Below, in pieces: positions 17,839 to 27,224 of a stretch of DNA of 64,000 bases; within the stretch, counting starts at the first letter, position 1; every line of letters starts with the position of its first letter. The notes beneath the pieces are model-generated. The model saw nothing but the letters and a program-made list of their open reading frames with translations. It did no database searches and had not been told where the DNA came from. The position numbers were made by a program, and so were the translations under genes. Source of the stretch: Rhodobacter sp. SY28-1 (lineage in GTDB: Bacteria; Pseudomonadota; Alphaproteobacteria; Rhodobacterales; Rhodobacteraceae); the NCBI RefSeq assembly GCF_005222785.1, contig NZ_STGH01000001.1:1116001-1180000 (forward strand), given 5' to 3'.

Positions 17839-18630
17839 TCAGAACGTCAGACTGCAGGCCTGACGGATTGCGATCTGGACCGGGGACGGTGGCAGGGCCG
17901 GATTGAACTCGCCCACCGGAAATAGCGGCGGTTGCGCCATGAAGCGCGGCTGCGTTCCGCGATGCGCCTGGGCGGCGTGGACGAGGAACGGATGGCATAG
18001 ATAGACGGTGCCCGCAGGCCCGATTGCCAGCGCCTCGGGGCAGTGCGCCGTCGAGGCAAAGCCGTCGGCGGCAAGCTGACGCAGGGTCAGGCCTGCCTCG
18101 CCATGCGGCAGAAGCTGACGGGCGATAACGCTGTGTGATCCCCCACGGATGCGGGTCGGTGCGTCCTCTGGCCCGACGTCCGAAAAGAGGAACAGCATGA
18201 GAAGCGCCCGCCCGGAGCTTTTAACGTTCACCCGCCATTCCATGAAGTCGGGATGATCGGTGCCGAAGCTGACATCGACATGCCAGCCGTCGTCGCCGGG
18301 GCTGGTGGGCGAGGGGAAGCGGATCGGGAAGGAGCCGAGACCCGTTGGTGCGACCCAGCGGCCCGCGCCGACAAGCTGATCATATGCCCGGTGCAGCCGC
18401 GGCGTGTTCGCGGCGGCCACGAAGGGCGGAGTGCCCATGAAGGGGACACGGACCACCGGCGCGGTCCAGGTTTCGTGCCTATCCGGCGAAAGACCGATCT
18501 GCTCCCATAGGGCGGACCGGCATTCGGCGGCAAGATCGGCTGGGAAGGCATCGTCCAACCGGACGAAGCCCTGATTGATGAAGTGGGTCACCTGACCCGG
18601 TGTCAGGTCGATCTGAGGAGATACAGGCAT
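17839..18630 (-). CDS. Phytanoyl-CoA dioxygenase-family protein
   Basis: A 263-residue Fe(II)/2-oxoglutarate oxygenase of the PhyH superfamily. The iron triad is visible as HVD in GWHVDVSF (about 116-123) and a distal His in CHPFLVHAAQAHRG, with a following Arg to bind 2-oxoglutarate. Substrates of bacterial members range from small metabolites to osmolytes; none can be assigned. The ATG at 18630 has AGGA upstream; an ATG seven codons earlier lacks a ribosome-binding site. It is convergent with the GntR gene. Confidence 0.85.
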   Translation of the reverse strand: MPVSPQIDLTPGQVTHFINQGFVRLDDAFPADLAAECRSALWEQIGLSPDRHETWTAPVVRVPFMGTPPFVAAANTPRLHRAYDQLVGAGRWVAPTGLGSFPIRFPSPTSPGDDGWHVDVSFGTDHPDFMEWRVNVKSSGRALLMLFLFSDVGPEDAPTRIRGGSHSVIARQLLPHGEAGLTLRQLAADGFASTAHCPEALAIGPAGTVYLCHPFLVHAAQAHRGTQPRFMAQPPLFPVGEFNPALPPSPVQIAIRQACSLTF

Positions 18631-18839
18631 GATGAAAGGTCCTTCGGCCACGCGGGCCGGATGCGATCTGGATCGGCACGCAACGGTGCCGGGCGACGGG
18701 GGCGCCTCAGACCAGCGGGAAGAAGGTAGACATGAACATCATGCGCAGACGATAGGGGGCCGGGGGCTCTGGGACAATCCGCTTCCTTATGGCGGTGCCT
18801 AAAGTTGTGTGGTGCCCGCGCCATGGGTAGGGTGTCTGG

Positions 18840-19232
18840 ATGAAACCCGAGACCATCGACGCCTACCACGCGCTTCAGAATCCCGATGACCGGGCGATCT
18901 GCGACCGACTGCGCGCCGAGATCAAGGCCGGGCTGCCGGAGGCCGAGGGCAAGATCTGGCACCGGCATCCGGTCTGGTTTCTGGCCGGGAATCCGACCGT
19001 GGGTTACAGCAAGCAGAAGCGCGGCATCCGGCTGATGTTCTGGAGCGGTATGGGGTTCGATGAGCCCGGGCTGCTTCCGGGGACGGGAAAGTTCAAGGAC
19101 GCTTCCGTCTTCTACATTTCGGCAGATCAGATCGACCCCACCGATCTGCAGCGCTGGCTGGATAAGGCCCGGCATGTGCAATGGGATTACCAGAACCTGA
19201 TGCGCAAGGGCAGGCTGGAGCGGCTCGTCTAG
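18840..19232 (+). CDS. DUF1801 (YdhG-like) protein
   Basis: A 130-residue protein of the DUF1801 fold. N-terminal helices (TIDAYHALQNPDDRAICDRL) are followed by the KIWHRHPVWFLAGNPTVGYS and GIRLMFWSG strands typical of the family. Some relatives are described as iron chaperones; no direct evidence supports that here. It starts at the first ATG after a 209-base gap that separates it from the divergent dioxygenase gene, and it precedes the pirin gene by about 100 bases. Confidence 0.85.
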   Translation: MKPETIDAYHALQNPDDRAICDRLRAEIKAGLPEAEGKIWHRHPVWFLAGNPTVGYSKQKRGIRLMFWSGMGFDEPGLLPGTGKFKDASVFYISADQIDPTDLQRWLDKARHVQWDYQNLMRKGRLERLV

Positions 19233-19333
19233 GGTTCTTCGGTGCATCCCTGCACAGATGCCCCCCGCATTTGCGCCTTGGCCTATGGGCCGCCTGGCCC
19301 CATCTTCAGCGCAACGCAATTCAGGAGAGACCC

Positions 19334-20245
19334 ATGTCCATCCGTCCCGTCATCGAGACCCGCCGCGCCCAGCCCCATATCGAGGGCGCTGGCGTCCATC
19401 TGCACCGCGCCTTCGGGTTCCAGGACCCGACCGAGGCGGACCCGTTCTTGCTGTTCGACGACTTCCGGGGGGACCACCCGCGCGACTATTCGGCGGGGTT
19501 CCCGTGGCATCCGCATCGGGGGATCGAGACGATCACCTATGTGCTGGCCGGGACCGTGGAGCATGGCGACTCGCTGGGCAACCGGGGGATCCTCGGGCCG
19601 GGGTCGCTGCAGCTGATGACCGCCGGGCGGGGCATCCTGCATCAGGAGATGCCGAAGGGTGATGCGCAGGGCCGGATGCATGGCTTCCAGCTGTGGGGCA
19701 ACCTTCCCGGGCGGCTCAAGATGACCGCTCCACGCTATCAGGACATGCCGGCCGAGGCGCTGCCGGAACGGCATGAGGATGATGGCACCAGCATTCGCGT
19801 GGTCATCGGCGACTATCGCGGGGTCAAAAGCCCGGTGGATGGCATCGCCGCGGACCCGCAGTATCTGGATGTCTATGTCCCGGCGGGGAAGCGGAAGACC
19901 TTCAAGGTCGATACCCGCCGCCGCGCCTTTGCCTATGTGTTCGAGGGCTCGGCCAGCTTCCGCGATGCGGCGCGGCCGGAAGGCGTGCTGCTGGAGAAGG
20001 AAGTGAAGGGCCAAGAGGTTAACATTCGCGACCTGTCCGGCAACCGCACGCTGGTCCGCTTTGGCGCGGGTGATGAGGTGACGGTGACGGCGGGGCCGGA
20101 CGGGGTGCGGTTCCTGCTGGTCAGCGGCGCGCCGATCGAGGAGCCGGTGGCCTGGGCCGGGCCGATCGTGATGAACACCGAGGCCGAACTGCGCCAGGCC
20201 TTCACCGAACTGCGCAACGGGACTTTCATCCGCCCGGCGCATTGA
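19334..20245 (+). CDS. Pirin-family protein
   Basis: A 303-residue bicupin. The N-terminal metal-binding residues are in HPHRGIETITYVL (about 57-69) and HQEMP (about 101-105), matching the three His and one Glu of pirins; some members have quercetin dioxygenase activity. The C-terminal cupin is metal-free, as usual. The ATG at 19334 has an AGGAGAG ribosome-binding site. The gene is followed closely by a 31-base palindrome and a methyltransferase-like gene. Confidence 0.92.
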   Translation: MSIRPVIETRRAQPHIEGAGVHLHRAFGFQDPTEADPFLLFDDFRGDHPRDYSAGFPWHPHRGIETITYVLAGTVEHGDSLGNRGILGPGSLQLMTAGRGILHQEMPKGDAQGRMHGFQLWGNLPGRLKMTAPRYQDMPAEALPERHEDDGTSIRVVIGDYRGVKSPVDGIAADPQYLDVYVPAGKRKTFKVDTRRRAFAYVFEGSASFRDAARPEGVLLEKEVKGQEVNIRDLSGNRTLVRFGAGDEVTVTAGPDGVRFLLVSGAPIEEPVAWAGPIVMNTEAELRQAFTELRNGTFIRPAH

Positions 20246-20252
20246 TCGGGCA

Positions 20253-20283
20253 GCCCAAGAATTTTCGCCGAAAATTCTTGGGC
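20253..20283. repeat. 31-base palindrome, CCCAAGAATTTTCG family
   Basis: Fifteen-base arms (left arm GCCCAAGAATTTTCG) pair perfectly around a single central C, just after the pirin stop. A related, less perfect copy is at 25017-25044. The sequence can form a long RNA hairpin, but there is no T-run. It looks like a dispersed intergenic palindrome. Confidence 0.75.
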
Positions 20284-20361
20284 GCTGCCACGGGTTGCAA
20301 CCGGCCAAGGCTCTCGGCATGGTGCGGCGAACGTCGCGCAGGTCAGCCCGAGAGAGCCCAC

Positions 20362-21108
20362 ATGTACAACAAGCCGCTTGGAATGCAGTACCGCCGGTTC
20401 CTGGCCACGCTGCATTCCCAGCTTTTGTTCGACTGGTATCTGGAGGTTGGCTGCCGGTCGGGGGAAAGTTTCGCCCCCGTCCGGTCGAAGACTATCGCGG
20501 TCGACCCGTTCTTCCGGGCCGAGATCAACATCATCGGGTCAAAGCCCGCGTTGCATGTGTTCCAGGCGACGAGCGATGACTTCTTTGCGAATGGCTTTCT
20601 GGCGCGGAACGACATCCGGCTGAGCCTCGCCTTCCTTGACGGGATGCACCTGTTCGAGTTCCTGCTGCGCGACTTCCTGAACACCGAGGCGGCGATGGAC
20701 CCGAAGGGGGTGATCCTCTTGCACGACTGCGTGCCCTACGGGCTGAAAATGACCCGGCGTGATCTGGACAACCTGCCGGAGGGGGCCTGGACGGGGGATG
20801 TCTGGAAGCTGATCCCGATCCTGCAGCAGTGGCGGCCGGAGCTGACGATCACAGTGCTGGATTGCCAGCCGACGGGTTTGGTCGCGGTCAGCGGATTGGA
20901 CCCGAAGAACCGGGTGCTGGCGGACAACTACGACCGGATCGTCGCGGATTTCACTGACATGGACATCAAGCAGTTCGGGGTCGAACGGTTTTTCGCGTCC
21001 TTCGAATACACCGGCGCGCGGCTGGTGGCCCGCAAGGTGTTCCAGATGTTCCGCCCCGTTGCCTTGCCCGAGGAGACGGCGTTGGTGCCGCAGCAGATCA
21101 CGCCCTAG
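20362..21108 (+). CDS. Methyltransferase-like protein (class I fold)
   Basis: A 248-residue protein with a Rossmann-like start: WYLEVGCRSGESFA (about 28-41) resembles motif I, TIAVDPFF motif II, LAFLDGMHLFEF the acidic motif, and GVILLHDCVPY the late strand. It fits the Methyltransf_24-like group often found with polysaccharide or small-molecule modification genes. The substrate is unknown. The ATG at 20362 follows GAGAG. Its TAG stop overlaps the opposing ybbP-like stop, with CTAG shared between strands. Confidence 0.7.
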   Translation: MYNKPLGMQYRRFLATLHSQLLFDWYLEVGCRSGESFAPVRSKTIAVDPFFRAEINIIGSKPALHVFQATSDDFFANGFLARNDIRLSLAFLDGMHLFEFLLRDFLNTEAAMDPKGVILLHDCVPYGLKMTRRDLDNLPEGAWTGDVWKLIPILQQWRPELTITVLDCQPTGLVAVSGLDPKNRVLADNYDRIVADFTDMDIKQFGVERFFASFEYTGARLVARKVFQMFRPVALPEETALVPQQITP

Positions 21109-23618
21109 TCCTGTGCGCGGAGCGTCCCGGCCGGGCGCGCGTTGAGCGGGCGGATCGCGAAGAAGAGGCCGGCGAGAAGCGTGGCCAGAACGCCGCCCGC
21201 GACGATGCCGATGGCCGAGACGGGTTCGAAGCGGTAGCTGGAGTCCATCACGAAGGTCATCACCGCCCAGCCGGAAAGGCCCCCGGCGATCACCGCGACC
21301 ACGCCTGCGGCGGCCCCCATCAGGGCAGAGCGGAGGGCAAAGCTGGACAGGATCTTGCCGCGCGTGGCGCCAAGGGTCTTCAGGATCGCGGATTCGTAGA
21401 TCCGGGCGCGCTCGCCTGCCGCCGCCGCCCCGATCAGGACGACGAAGCCGGTGATCAGCGTGCCTGCGGCGGCCCAGGCGGTGGCGGTGGCGATGGCGGA
21501 CAGGGCTTCGGCCACGCGGTCCACGGCCTCACGGATGCCGATGGCGGTGATGTTGGGCCAGGTCTTGGTGACGTCCTTCAGGATCTGGGCCTCAGCCTCG
21601 GGCGGGGCGTAGACGGTGGCGATGTGGGTGTGGGGGGCCCCGGCCAGCGCTGCGGGGTTCAGGGTCATGACGAAGCCCATCCCGGCGTTGGAAAAGTCCA
21701 CCTCGCGGAAGGACGTCACGGTTGCGGTCAGGTCGCGGCCCAGGATGTTGACGGTCATCGTGTCGCCGAGCTTCAGGCCGATTTCCTCGGCTTCCTCGGT
21801 GGCGAAGCTGATCTGCGGGTCGCCCTGGTAATCCTCGGGCCAGAAGGTCCCGTCGGTGATCCGGGTCTTGGCGCCGGGGGTGGCGGCGTAGGTGATGCCG
21901 CGGTCGCCGCGCACGACCCAGTGGTCGCCTGCCACTTCGCGGGCGGGCTTGCCGTTGATCTGGGTGATGACGCCGCGCAGCATGGGGGCGGTTTCCATGT
22001 CGGTCACGGCGGGGTTCGCGTCCATCATCGCGAGGAAGGGGTCGATCTGGTCGGGCTGGATGTCGACGAAGAAGAAGGCGGGCGCGCGGGTGGGCAGGTC
22101 GGTGGCGATGGCTTGGCGCAGGTTCCAGTCGATCTGGCCCACGGCAGCAAGGACCGAGAGGCCGAGGCCGAGGGAGAGGACGACGGAGGTGGCGTCGGAC
22201 CTGGGTGCCCCGATGGCGGACAGGGCGGCACGGGTTGCGGGGCGGCCGTGGGTGAGTTTGGTGCGGGCGAGTCGTTTGGTGGCCCATCTCAGGCCCGCGG
22301 CGGCCAGCGCCAGGATGAGAAGCGCGCCGAGGACGCCACCTGCCGCGCCAAGGGCAAGCTCGGGGATGCCGGAGAGCCAAGTGGCGCTGCCGATGAGCGC
22401 CAGTGCCGCGAGTGCGAGGGCGGTGAGGTAGCGTTTCCTCGGCCAGGCGCGGGTGCCGGAGCCGCCACGGTACAGGGCGGCGGGGCGGATACGCTCGGTC
22501 CGGGCGAGGGGGAGGAGGGTGAAGATCAGGGCGGATAGGGTGCCGTAGAAGGCGGCCTCCACCAGCGCCATGGGGGAGAGGCGGATTTCGGCCGGGAAGG
22601 GGAGCGAGGCTTCGATCAGGGGGGCGGCGAGGAGGGGGACGATAGCCCCAAGGGCAAGGCCGAGGGCGATGCCGAGGGCCGACAGGATCGCGGTCTGCCA
22701 GAGGTAGCTGCGGAAGATCAGGCCACCTTCCGCGCCGAGGGTCTTCAGCGTGGCGATGGTTTCCACCTTGCCATCCAGATAGCTGCGGATCGCGGCGGAA
22801 ATGCCGACGCCCCCGACGGCCAGACCGGCAAGGCCAACAAGGACGAGGAAGCTGCCGATGCGGTCGACGAAGCTTTCAATCCCCGGCGCGGCGCGGCGGC
22901 TGTCGGTCCAGCGCATGCCCTTGTCGCGGAAAGTGGTTTCGGACTGTTCCTCAAGGGCTTGCAGGTCCGCGCCTGGGGGCAGGATCAGGCGGTAGCGGGT
23001 CTCGTACATCGAGCCCGAGGCCAGAAGGCCTGAGTTGGCCAGAGCGTCGGAATGAACGATGGTGCGGGGGCCAAGGGTGAAGCCGGTGGATGCGGAGTCG
23101 GGTTCTCGTGTGAGGGCTGCCGATAGGCGGAACTCCTGTGTGCCGAGGCGGAAGGTGTCGCCGACCGCAAGAGACAGACGCTCGATCAGGACGGGGTCCA
23201 TGATCGCGCCGGGCAGCCCGTTCTGGTCGGCCAGTGCCTCGGCCACCGGGATCGGCGGGTCAAGCTGGGCCGCGCCGGTCAGGGGCCAGGCATCGTCGAC
23301 GGCCTTGATCTGGGTCAGCGCCTGGTCGTCCTGCACCAGCGCCATTGAGCGGAAATCGTAGACCTCGGACACCTTGGTGGCGATGCGGTCCATGTAGGCG
23401 CGTTCGTCTGCGTCGGCCTGACGGTAGGTGAAGCGCATTTCGGCATCGCCGCCGAGGATCACGGAACCCTGATCGGTCAGGCCTTGCTGGATGCCGGTCC
23501 GCAGGGTGCCAACGGCAGCGATGGCGGCGACGCCAAGGGCCAGGCAGGCAAGGAACACGCGGAAACCGCGCAGGCCGCCACGAAGCTCGCGCCGGGCGAT
23601 GGTGAGGGCGAGGCTCAT
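21105..23618 (-). CDS. ABC transporter permease, YbbP-like (FtsX family)
   Basis: An 837-residue inner-membrane protein. It has an N-terminal TM segment (about 20-40), a large periplasmic region, and two FtsX-type four-helix blocks (about 250-400 and 700-830). This is the layout of the YbbP/LolCE-related permeases that work with YbbA-type ATPases. The start at 23618 overlaps the ATPase stop (ATGA), giving MSLALTIARRELRGG. With the divergent arylesterase gene, the trio reproduces the E. coli tesA-ybbA-ybbP arrangement. The transported substrate is not established. Confidence 0.88.
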   Translation of the reverse strand: MSLALTIARRELRGGLRGFRVFLACLALGVAAIAAVGTLRTGIQQGLTDQGSVILGGDAEMRFTYRQADADERAYMDRIATKVSEVYDFRSMALVQDDQALTQIKAVDDAWPLTGAAQLDPPIPVAEALADQNGLPGAIMDPVLIERLSLAVGDTFRLGTQEFRLSAALTREPDSASTGFTLGPRTIVHSDALANSGLLASGSMYETRYRLILPPGADLQALEEQSETTFRDKGMRWTDSRRAAPGIESFVDRIGSFLVLVGLAGLAVGGVGISAAIRSYLDGKVETIATLKTLGAEGGLIFRSYLWQTAILSALGIALGLALGAIVPLLAAPLIEASLPFPAEIRLSPMALVEAAFYGTLSALIFTLLPLARTERIRPAALYRGGSGTRAWPRKRYLTALALAALALIGSATWLSGIPELALGAAGGVLGALLILALAAAGLRWATKRLARTKLTHGRPATRAALSAIGAPRSDATSVVLSLGLGLSVLAAVGQIDWNLRQAIATDLPTRAPAFFFVDIQPDQIDPFLAMMDANPAVTDMETAPMLRGVITQINGKPAREVAGDHWVVRGDRGITYAATPGAKTRITDGTFWPEDYQGDPQISFATEEAEEIGLKLGDTMTVNILGRDLTATVTSFREVDFSNAGMGFVMTLNPAALAGAPHTHIATVYAPPEAEAQILKDVTKTWPNITAIGIREAVDRVAEALSAIATATAWAAAGTLITGFVVLIGAAAAGERARIYESAILKTLGATRGKILSSFALRSALMGAAAGVVAVIAGGLSGWAVMTFVMDSSYRFEPVSAIGIVAGGVLATLLAGLFFAIRPLNARPAGTLRAQD

Positions 23619-24310
23619 TCGGCGGCCTTGGCGAGCGCTTCGGGCGCGAGAAGGCCGTCGGCGAGACGGATCACCCTGTCGCAACGGGACGCAAGCTCGG
23701 GCGCGTGGGTGACAAGCACCAGCGTCGCGCCGTGCCGGTCCCGCAGGCCGAAGAGGAGGTCCATGATCGCCTGGCCATTGACGCCGTCGAGATTGCCCGT
23801 CGGCTCATCGGCCAGAAGGATCGCCGGGCGCGGGACGGCGGCGCGGGCCAGGGCCACGCGCTGCTGTTCGCCCCCCGACATCTGGCTTGGGTAGTGGTGC
23901 ATCCGTTTGCCCAGACCCACGGAGGTCAATTCCGCCTGCGCCCGGTCGAAGGCATCCGTCGCCCCGGCAAGTTCCAGCGGCAGTGCCACGTTCTCCAGCG
24001 CGGTCATTGTCGGAATGAGGTGGAAGGATTGGAAGACAACCCCCATATTCCCCCGACGAAAGCGGGCGAGCGCATCTTCGTTCATCGCGGTCAGGTCCTG
24101 CCCCAGCGCCAGAACCTTGCCGCCGGTGGCACGCTCCAACCCGCCCATGAGCATGAGGAGCGACGACTTGCCCGACCCCGATGGCCCGATCAGCCCGACC
24201 GTTTCGCCCTTGTGGATGGACAGGGAAATGCCCTTCAGGATCTCGACCGGGCCCGCGTTGCCGGCAAGGGTCAGCCGCGCATCGGATAGCGCGAGGACGG
24301 GATCGGTCAT
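23615..24310 (-). CDS. ABC transporter ATP-binding protein, YbbA-like
   Basis: A 231-residue ABC ATPase of the LolD/MacB/YbbA class. Walker A is GPSGSGKSS (about 41-49), the Q-loop is in VFQSFHLIP, the signature is MSGGEQQRVALARA, Walker B is ILLADEPTGNLD, and the H-loop is in VTHAPELA. It energises the downstream permease, with which it overlaps by four bases. The ATG at 24310 lies back to back with the arylesterase gene. Upstream in-frame ATG sequence is part of the arylesterase coding strand in reverse. Confidence 0.9.
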   Translation of the reverse strand: MTDPVLALSDARLTLAGNAGPVEILKGISLSIHKGETVGLIGPSGSGKSSLLMLMGGLERATGGKVLALGQDLTAMNEDALARFRRGNMGVVFQSFHLIPTMTALENVALPLELAGATDAFDRAQAELTSVGLGKRMHHYPSQMSGGEQQRVALARAAVPRPAILLADEPTGNLDGVNGQAIMDLLFGLRDRHGATLVLVTHAPELASRCDRVIRLADGLLAPEALAKAAE

Positions 24311-24362
24311 GCAAAGGGTCCTTCGGGTTGGGCTTTCAAGGGGATATGGCGCGCTGCGGCGA

Positions 24363-25007
24363 ATGCGCAATGCTGCAATTGCAGTCTTGGCACTGTCAAC
24401 ATTCGCAATGGCTGAGCCGGTCACGATCGTGGCATTGGGCGACAGCCTGACGGCGGGCTATGGGCTGGCGGACCAGTCGCAGGGCTTTGTCCCGGTGCTG
24501 GAGGGCTGGCTGAAGGCCCGGGGGCATGATGTTGCGGTGCAGAACGCGGGCGTGTCAGGCGATACGACGGCGGGGGGACTTGCCCGGATCGGTTGGGCGC
24601 TGGGGCCGGAGGCGGATGCGCTGATCGTGACCCTCGGCGGCAACGACCTGTTGCGCGGGCTGGACCCGGTGGCGTCGAAGGCGAACCTGGAGGGCATCCT
24701 AAAGGAAGCAGCGGCCCGGCAGTTGCCGGTCCTCCTGGTGTCGATGAAGGCGCCGGGGAATTTCGGGCCAGAGTACAAGGCGGCCTTCGACGGGATGTAT
24801 GGCGAGTTGGCAGGGGCCTATGGGACCTTCCTGGCGGACGACTTCTTCGGTGGCCTGCGCGCGGCAGGAGCGGACCCGACCGATCCGGCGTCGATGGCGG
24901 CGTTCATGCAGGCGGACGGGCTGCATCCGAACCCCGAGGGGGTGAAGCTGATTGTCGAGGGGCTGGGGCCGAAGGTGGAGGAGTTGCTGAAGGAAGCCGG
25001 GTCCTGA
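24363..25007 (+). CDS. tesA: Arylesterase / acyl-CoA thioesterase I-like SGNH hydrolase
   Basis: A 214-residue exported SGNH hydrolase. The signal peptide (about 1-16) ends at AMA. Catalytic blocks are GDSL (about 24-27), the Gly in AGVSGDT, GGND, and the Asp-His pair in DGLHP near the C-terminus. Members hydrolyse aryl esters, lysophospholipids or acyl thioesters in the periplasm. The ATG at 24363 places the signal peptide at the N-terminus; an ATG at 24309 would overlap the divergent ybbA start codon by two bases and add 18 residues. A palindrome follows the stop. Confidence 0.88.
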   Translation: MRNAAIAVLALSTFAMAEPVTIVALGDSLTAGYGLADQSQGFVPVLEGWLKARGHDVAVQNAGVSGDTTAGGLARIGWALGPEADALIVTLGGNDLLRGLDPVASKANLEGILKEAAARQLPVLLVSMKAPGNFGPEYKAAFDGMYGELAGAYGTFLADDFFGGLRAAGADPTDPASMAAFMQADGLHPNPEGVKLIVEGLGPKVEELLKEAGS

Positions 25008-25016
25008 CGAGGCAAG

Positions 25017-25044
25017 CCCAAGAATTTCGACGAAAATTCCTGGG
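25017..25044. repeat. Palindrome related to the element at 20253
   Basis: The left arm CCCAAGAATTTCG pairs with CGAAAATTCCTGGG, with one mismatch and one extra base. It lies between the convergent tesA and saccharopine-dehydrogenase-like genes, 8 bases before the end of the latter. Confidence 0.65.
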
Positions 25045-25051
25045 TGGACCT

Positions 25052-26662
25052 TCAGCCTGGTGGTGATGGGTCTTCGGGCGCGCTTGGGGACAGCGTTCCC
25101 CGGTAGTGGACCATCAGCCCGCCAGTCAGGGGTGCCGTCAGGCAGACGTCGAAATGGAAGCGGCCGTTTTCGGCATGCTCGCGCGTGTCGGACCCGGGAA
25201 GCGCCCAGCGGGGCAGCGGGATCGGGCCGACGCGCCCTGCAAGAACGGGGTAATGCAAGGCGCCGTCCTTGACCGTCAGGCCCAGCGTGAAGGTGAAGGG
25301 GCCGAAGCGTTCGGTCATGCCTTGCGGAGTGGCCTTCAGGTGGGACTGGAAGCTTCGGGTGCCAAAGCGGCGGGTCCAGGTTTCGCCCTGGGCCGTGACG
25401 GTCTTGGTGACCTCAACCTCGGTCTCTTCGGACGCTGCCGGGAAGCGGAACAGTGTGGCTATCAGTCGACTCCAGGCCTGCGTGCCCCGGGTGACCGAAG
25501 CCCGACCGGTCCAGCGAGTGGTTGCGGCGGTCAGGTGGGTGGCGCGGATCGCCTTGGGCAAAGCGGTGAAGGCCGGGCCAAGGACGCGCGGGAAGATCGG
25601 GTCCAGGGTCTCGGACTGGCGTTCGCAGCGGATGGACAGGTCGGAAAGTGCCGCCTCGATCTCGTCGAGGGTGACGGTCTCCAGTGCGGGAGTGGCGCCG
25701 ACGGGCAGGTCCGGTCGGCGCAGGAGGGCGCGGATTGCGATGGCGGGGACGAAGGGGCCGTCGCCATGCGTGGCCAGAAGCGACCAGCGGAGGCGGTGGG
25801 TGGCGGTGGTGACGGTGACGGACATGCCGCCGGTCCCGGTGCCGAAGGGGGCGAGAAGGTCGGCAGCCAGTCGGAAGGCGCGGACCAGGGGGGCGGTGAC
25901 GGGGAAGGGGAGCACACGGCGGAGTGTGGCGAAGGCGGCAAGGCCGTAGCGCATGATGCCGAGTTCCAACCCTGCGCGGAATTCGACGGTCTCGGCGCCG
26001 AAATGGGCGGGGAACAGGCGGGTGTCGGGCACCTCGATCCGCCAGCCTTGCCGGGACAGGCCACCAAGGAGGGCGTAGTCCTGCGGGGCGGACCAGCCGG
26101 GGACGGTGGTCCATCGGCCCGCATTGTAAAGCGGGTATGGGCGGCCTGCCTGAGCAAGAATCGAGGCCATGACCGACAGGCCACGGGGGCTGCGGTTGCC
26201 GGGCAGGATCGCGCTGTCGATGTGAAGCGGGCAGTCCGTTCCGGCCAGCGCCCGGACGGCGGCACTGGAGATCGCGGGGACCGAAGAGAGGCCGGAGATG
26301 GCGGCCTTGTTCGCGGTGCGGGCCTCGGCATCCAGCGCAGTGATCCCGGCGCAGAAGGCGGCGTTGTCGGCAAGGTCGAGGTAGTGGCTCCCAGCCGCGA
26401 GAGCGGCCTTGGCGAGGCGGTAGGGGTCGGCTCCGTAGGCGTGGAAGGGCCCGGCTGCGTCGATGATGACCTGATAGCCGTGGAGTGCGGAGAGGTCTCC
26501 CTTTCGGTCAAGCTGCAGGGCGGTGGCGTTCAACTCGGCGGCAAGGGACTGAGCGGCGGGCAGGCCACGGGCGGCGATGGTGATCTGGTGGCCGTCGCGG
26601 GCGAGAAGCCGGGCCAGGCGTTCGCCGAAAACTCCTGTGCCGCCAAGGATCAGGACCTTCAT
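25052..26662 (-). CDS. Saccharopine dehydrogenase-like NAD(P)-binding protein with DUF4166
   Basis: A 536-residue two-part protein. The N-terminal Rossmann domain opens with [19 protein letters not shown] (glycine-rich nucleotide loop, about 3-21), and the next part resembles saccharopine dehydrogenase-like reductases. The C-terminal about 200 residues (with [13 protein letters not shown] and [19 protein letters not shown]) match the DUF4166 pattern. The substrate is unknown. Its start overlaps the DCC-family gene stop by four bases, so they form a two-gene unit. Confidence 0.85.
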   Translation of the reverse strand: MKVLILGGTGVFGERLARLLARDGHQITIAARGLPAAQSLAAELNATALQLDRKGDLSALHGYQVIIDAAGPFHAYGADPYRLAKAALAAGSHYLDLADNAAFCAGITALDAEARTANKAAISGLSSVPAISSAAVRALAGTDCPLHIDSAILPGNRSPRGLSVMASILAQAGRPYPLYNAGRWTTVPGWSAPQDYALLGGLSRQGWRIEVPDTRLFPAHFGAETVEFRAGLELGIMRYGLAAFATLRRVLPFPVTAPLVRAFRLAADLLAPFGTGTGGMSVTVTTATHRLRWSLLATHGDGPFVPAIAIRALLRRPDLPVGATPALETVTLDEIEAALSDLSIRCERQSETLDPIFPRVLGPAFTALPKAIRATHLTAATTRWTGRASVTRGTQAWSRLIATLFRFPAASEETEVEVTKTVTAQGETWTRRFGTRSFQSHLKATPQGMTERFGPFTFTLGLTVKDGALHYPVLAGRVGPIPLPRWALPGSDTREHAENGRFHFDVCLTAPLTGGLMVHYRGTLSPSAPEDPSPPG

Positions 26663-27105
26663 CGCAGGATGCGGCGCTGCAGGGCGGGGTCAGGCAGGGC
26701 GCAGAGGTCGGCGCGGCCGAACAGGCGATAGCGGTTGCGGGCGAGGCGGCGGTAGAGCCAGTCTCGCAGGGGTCTCGGGATCAGGCGAAGGGCGAGGGTC
26801 AGGTGACCGAAGCCGCCATAGCGGCGACCGGCATGCAGGACCGCCTCGAAATCCTTGTGGGCGGTGCCTTCGTCAAGAAACATCCAACTCGCCGGGTCCT
26901 GCGGGTCAAGGCCGTAGTGGCGCAAGAGCGCCGTGCCCAGCGGCGACTGGATCGGGCAGATCCTGGTGGTTCCGGCGCGGTCCAGCCGGTGGATCATCCG
27001 CGCGCCCCAGCTGCAGATTGCGCATTCAGCGTCCATCACGGCGACGAGGGCACTGTCGTCGAAGGCCGGGACGGCCGGGTCGTCGCGGTAGGACCAGGGG
27101 CGCAT
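26659..27105 (-). CDS. DCC-family thiol-disulfide oxidoreductase-like protein (DUF393)
   Basis: A 148-residue protein named for the Asp-Cys-Cys motif, here DAECAIC (about 25-31), followed by a thioredoxin-like arrangement ([11 protein letters not shown], then a helical C-terminus). Members often sit beside the DUF4166/saccharopine dehydrogenase-like proteins, as here, where the stop overlaps that gene's start. The function is unknown. The ATG at 27105 is preferred over a TTG at 27204, although its ribosome-binding site is weak. Confidence 0.82.
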   Translation of the reverse strand: MRPWSYRDDPAVPAFDDSALVAVMDAECAICSWGARMIHRLDRAGTTRICPIQSPLGTALLRHYGLDPQDPASWMFLDEGTAHKDFEAVLHAGRRYGGFGHLTLALRLIPRPLRDWLYRRLARNRYRLFGRADLCALPDPALQRRILR

Positions 27106-27224
27106 GGGCCGATGTTCGGTCGCGGCGCGCAGGAAGGCAAGCGGTCGCCCTGTGGCCAATGCGCGCGGTAGCGGCTTGCAACTTGCTGGGGCTGGCGTCA
27201 CCAAGGGTGGCAGGAGGACAGGGC

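Noticed and set aside
21105-21108. Frameshift or sequencing error suspected where two genes share CTAG at their ends
   Set aside because: Both proteins end at normal lengths; CTAG simply provides a TAG stop on each strand for convergent genes.
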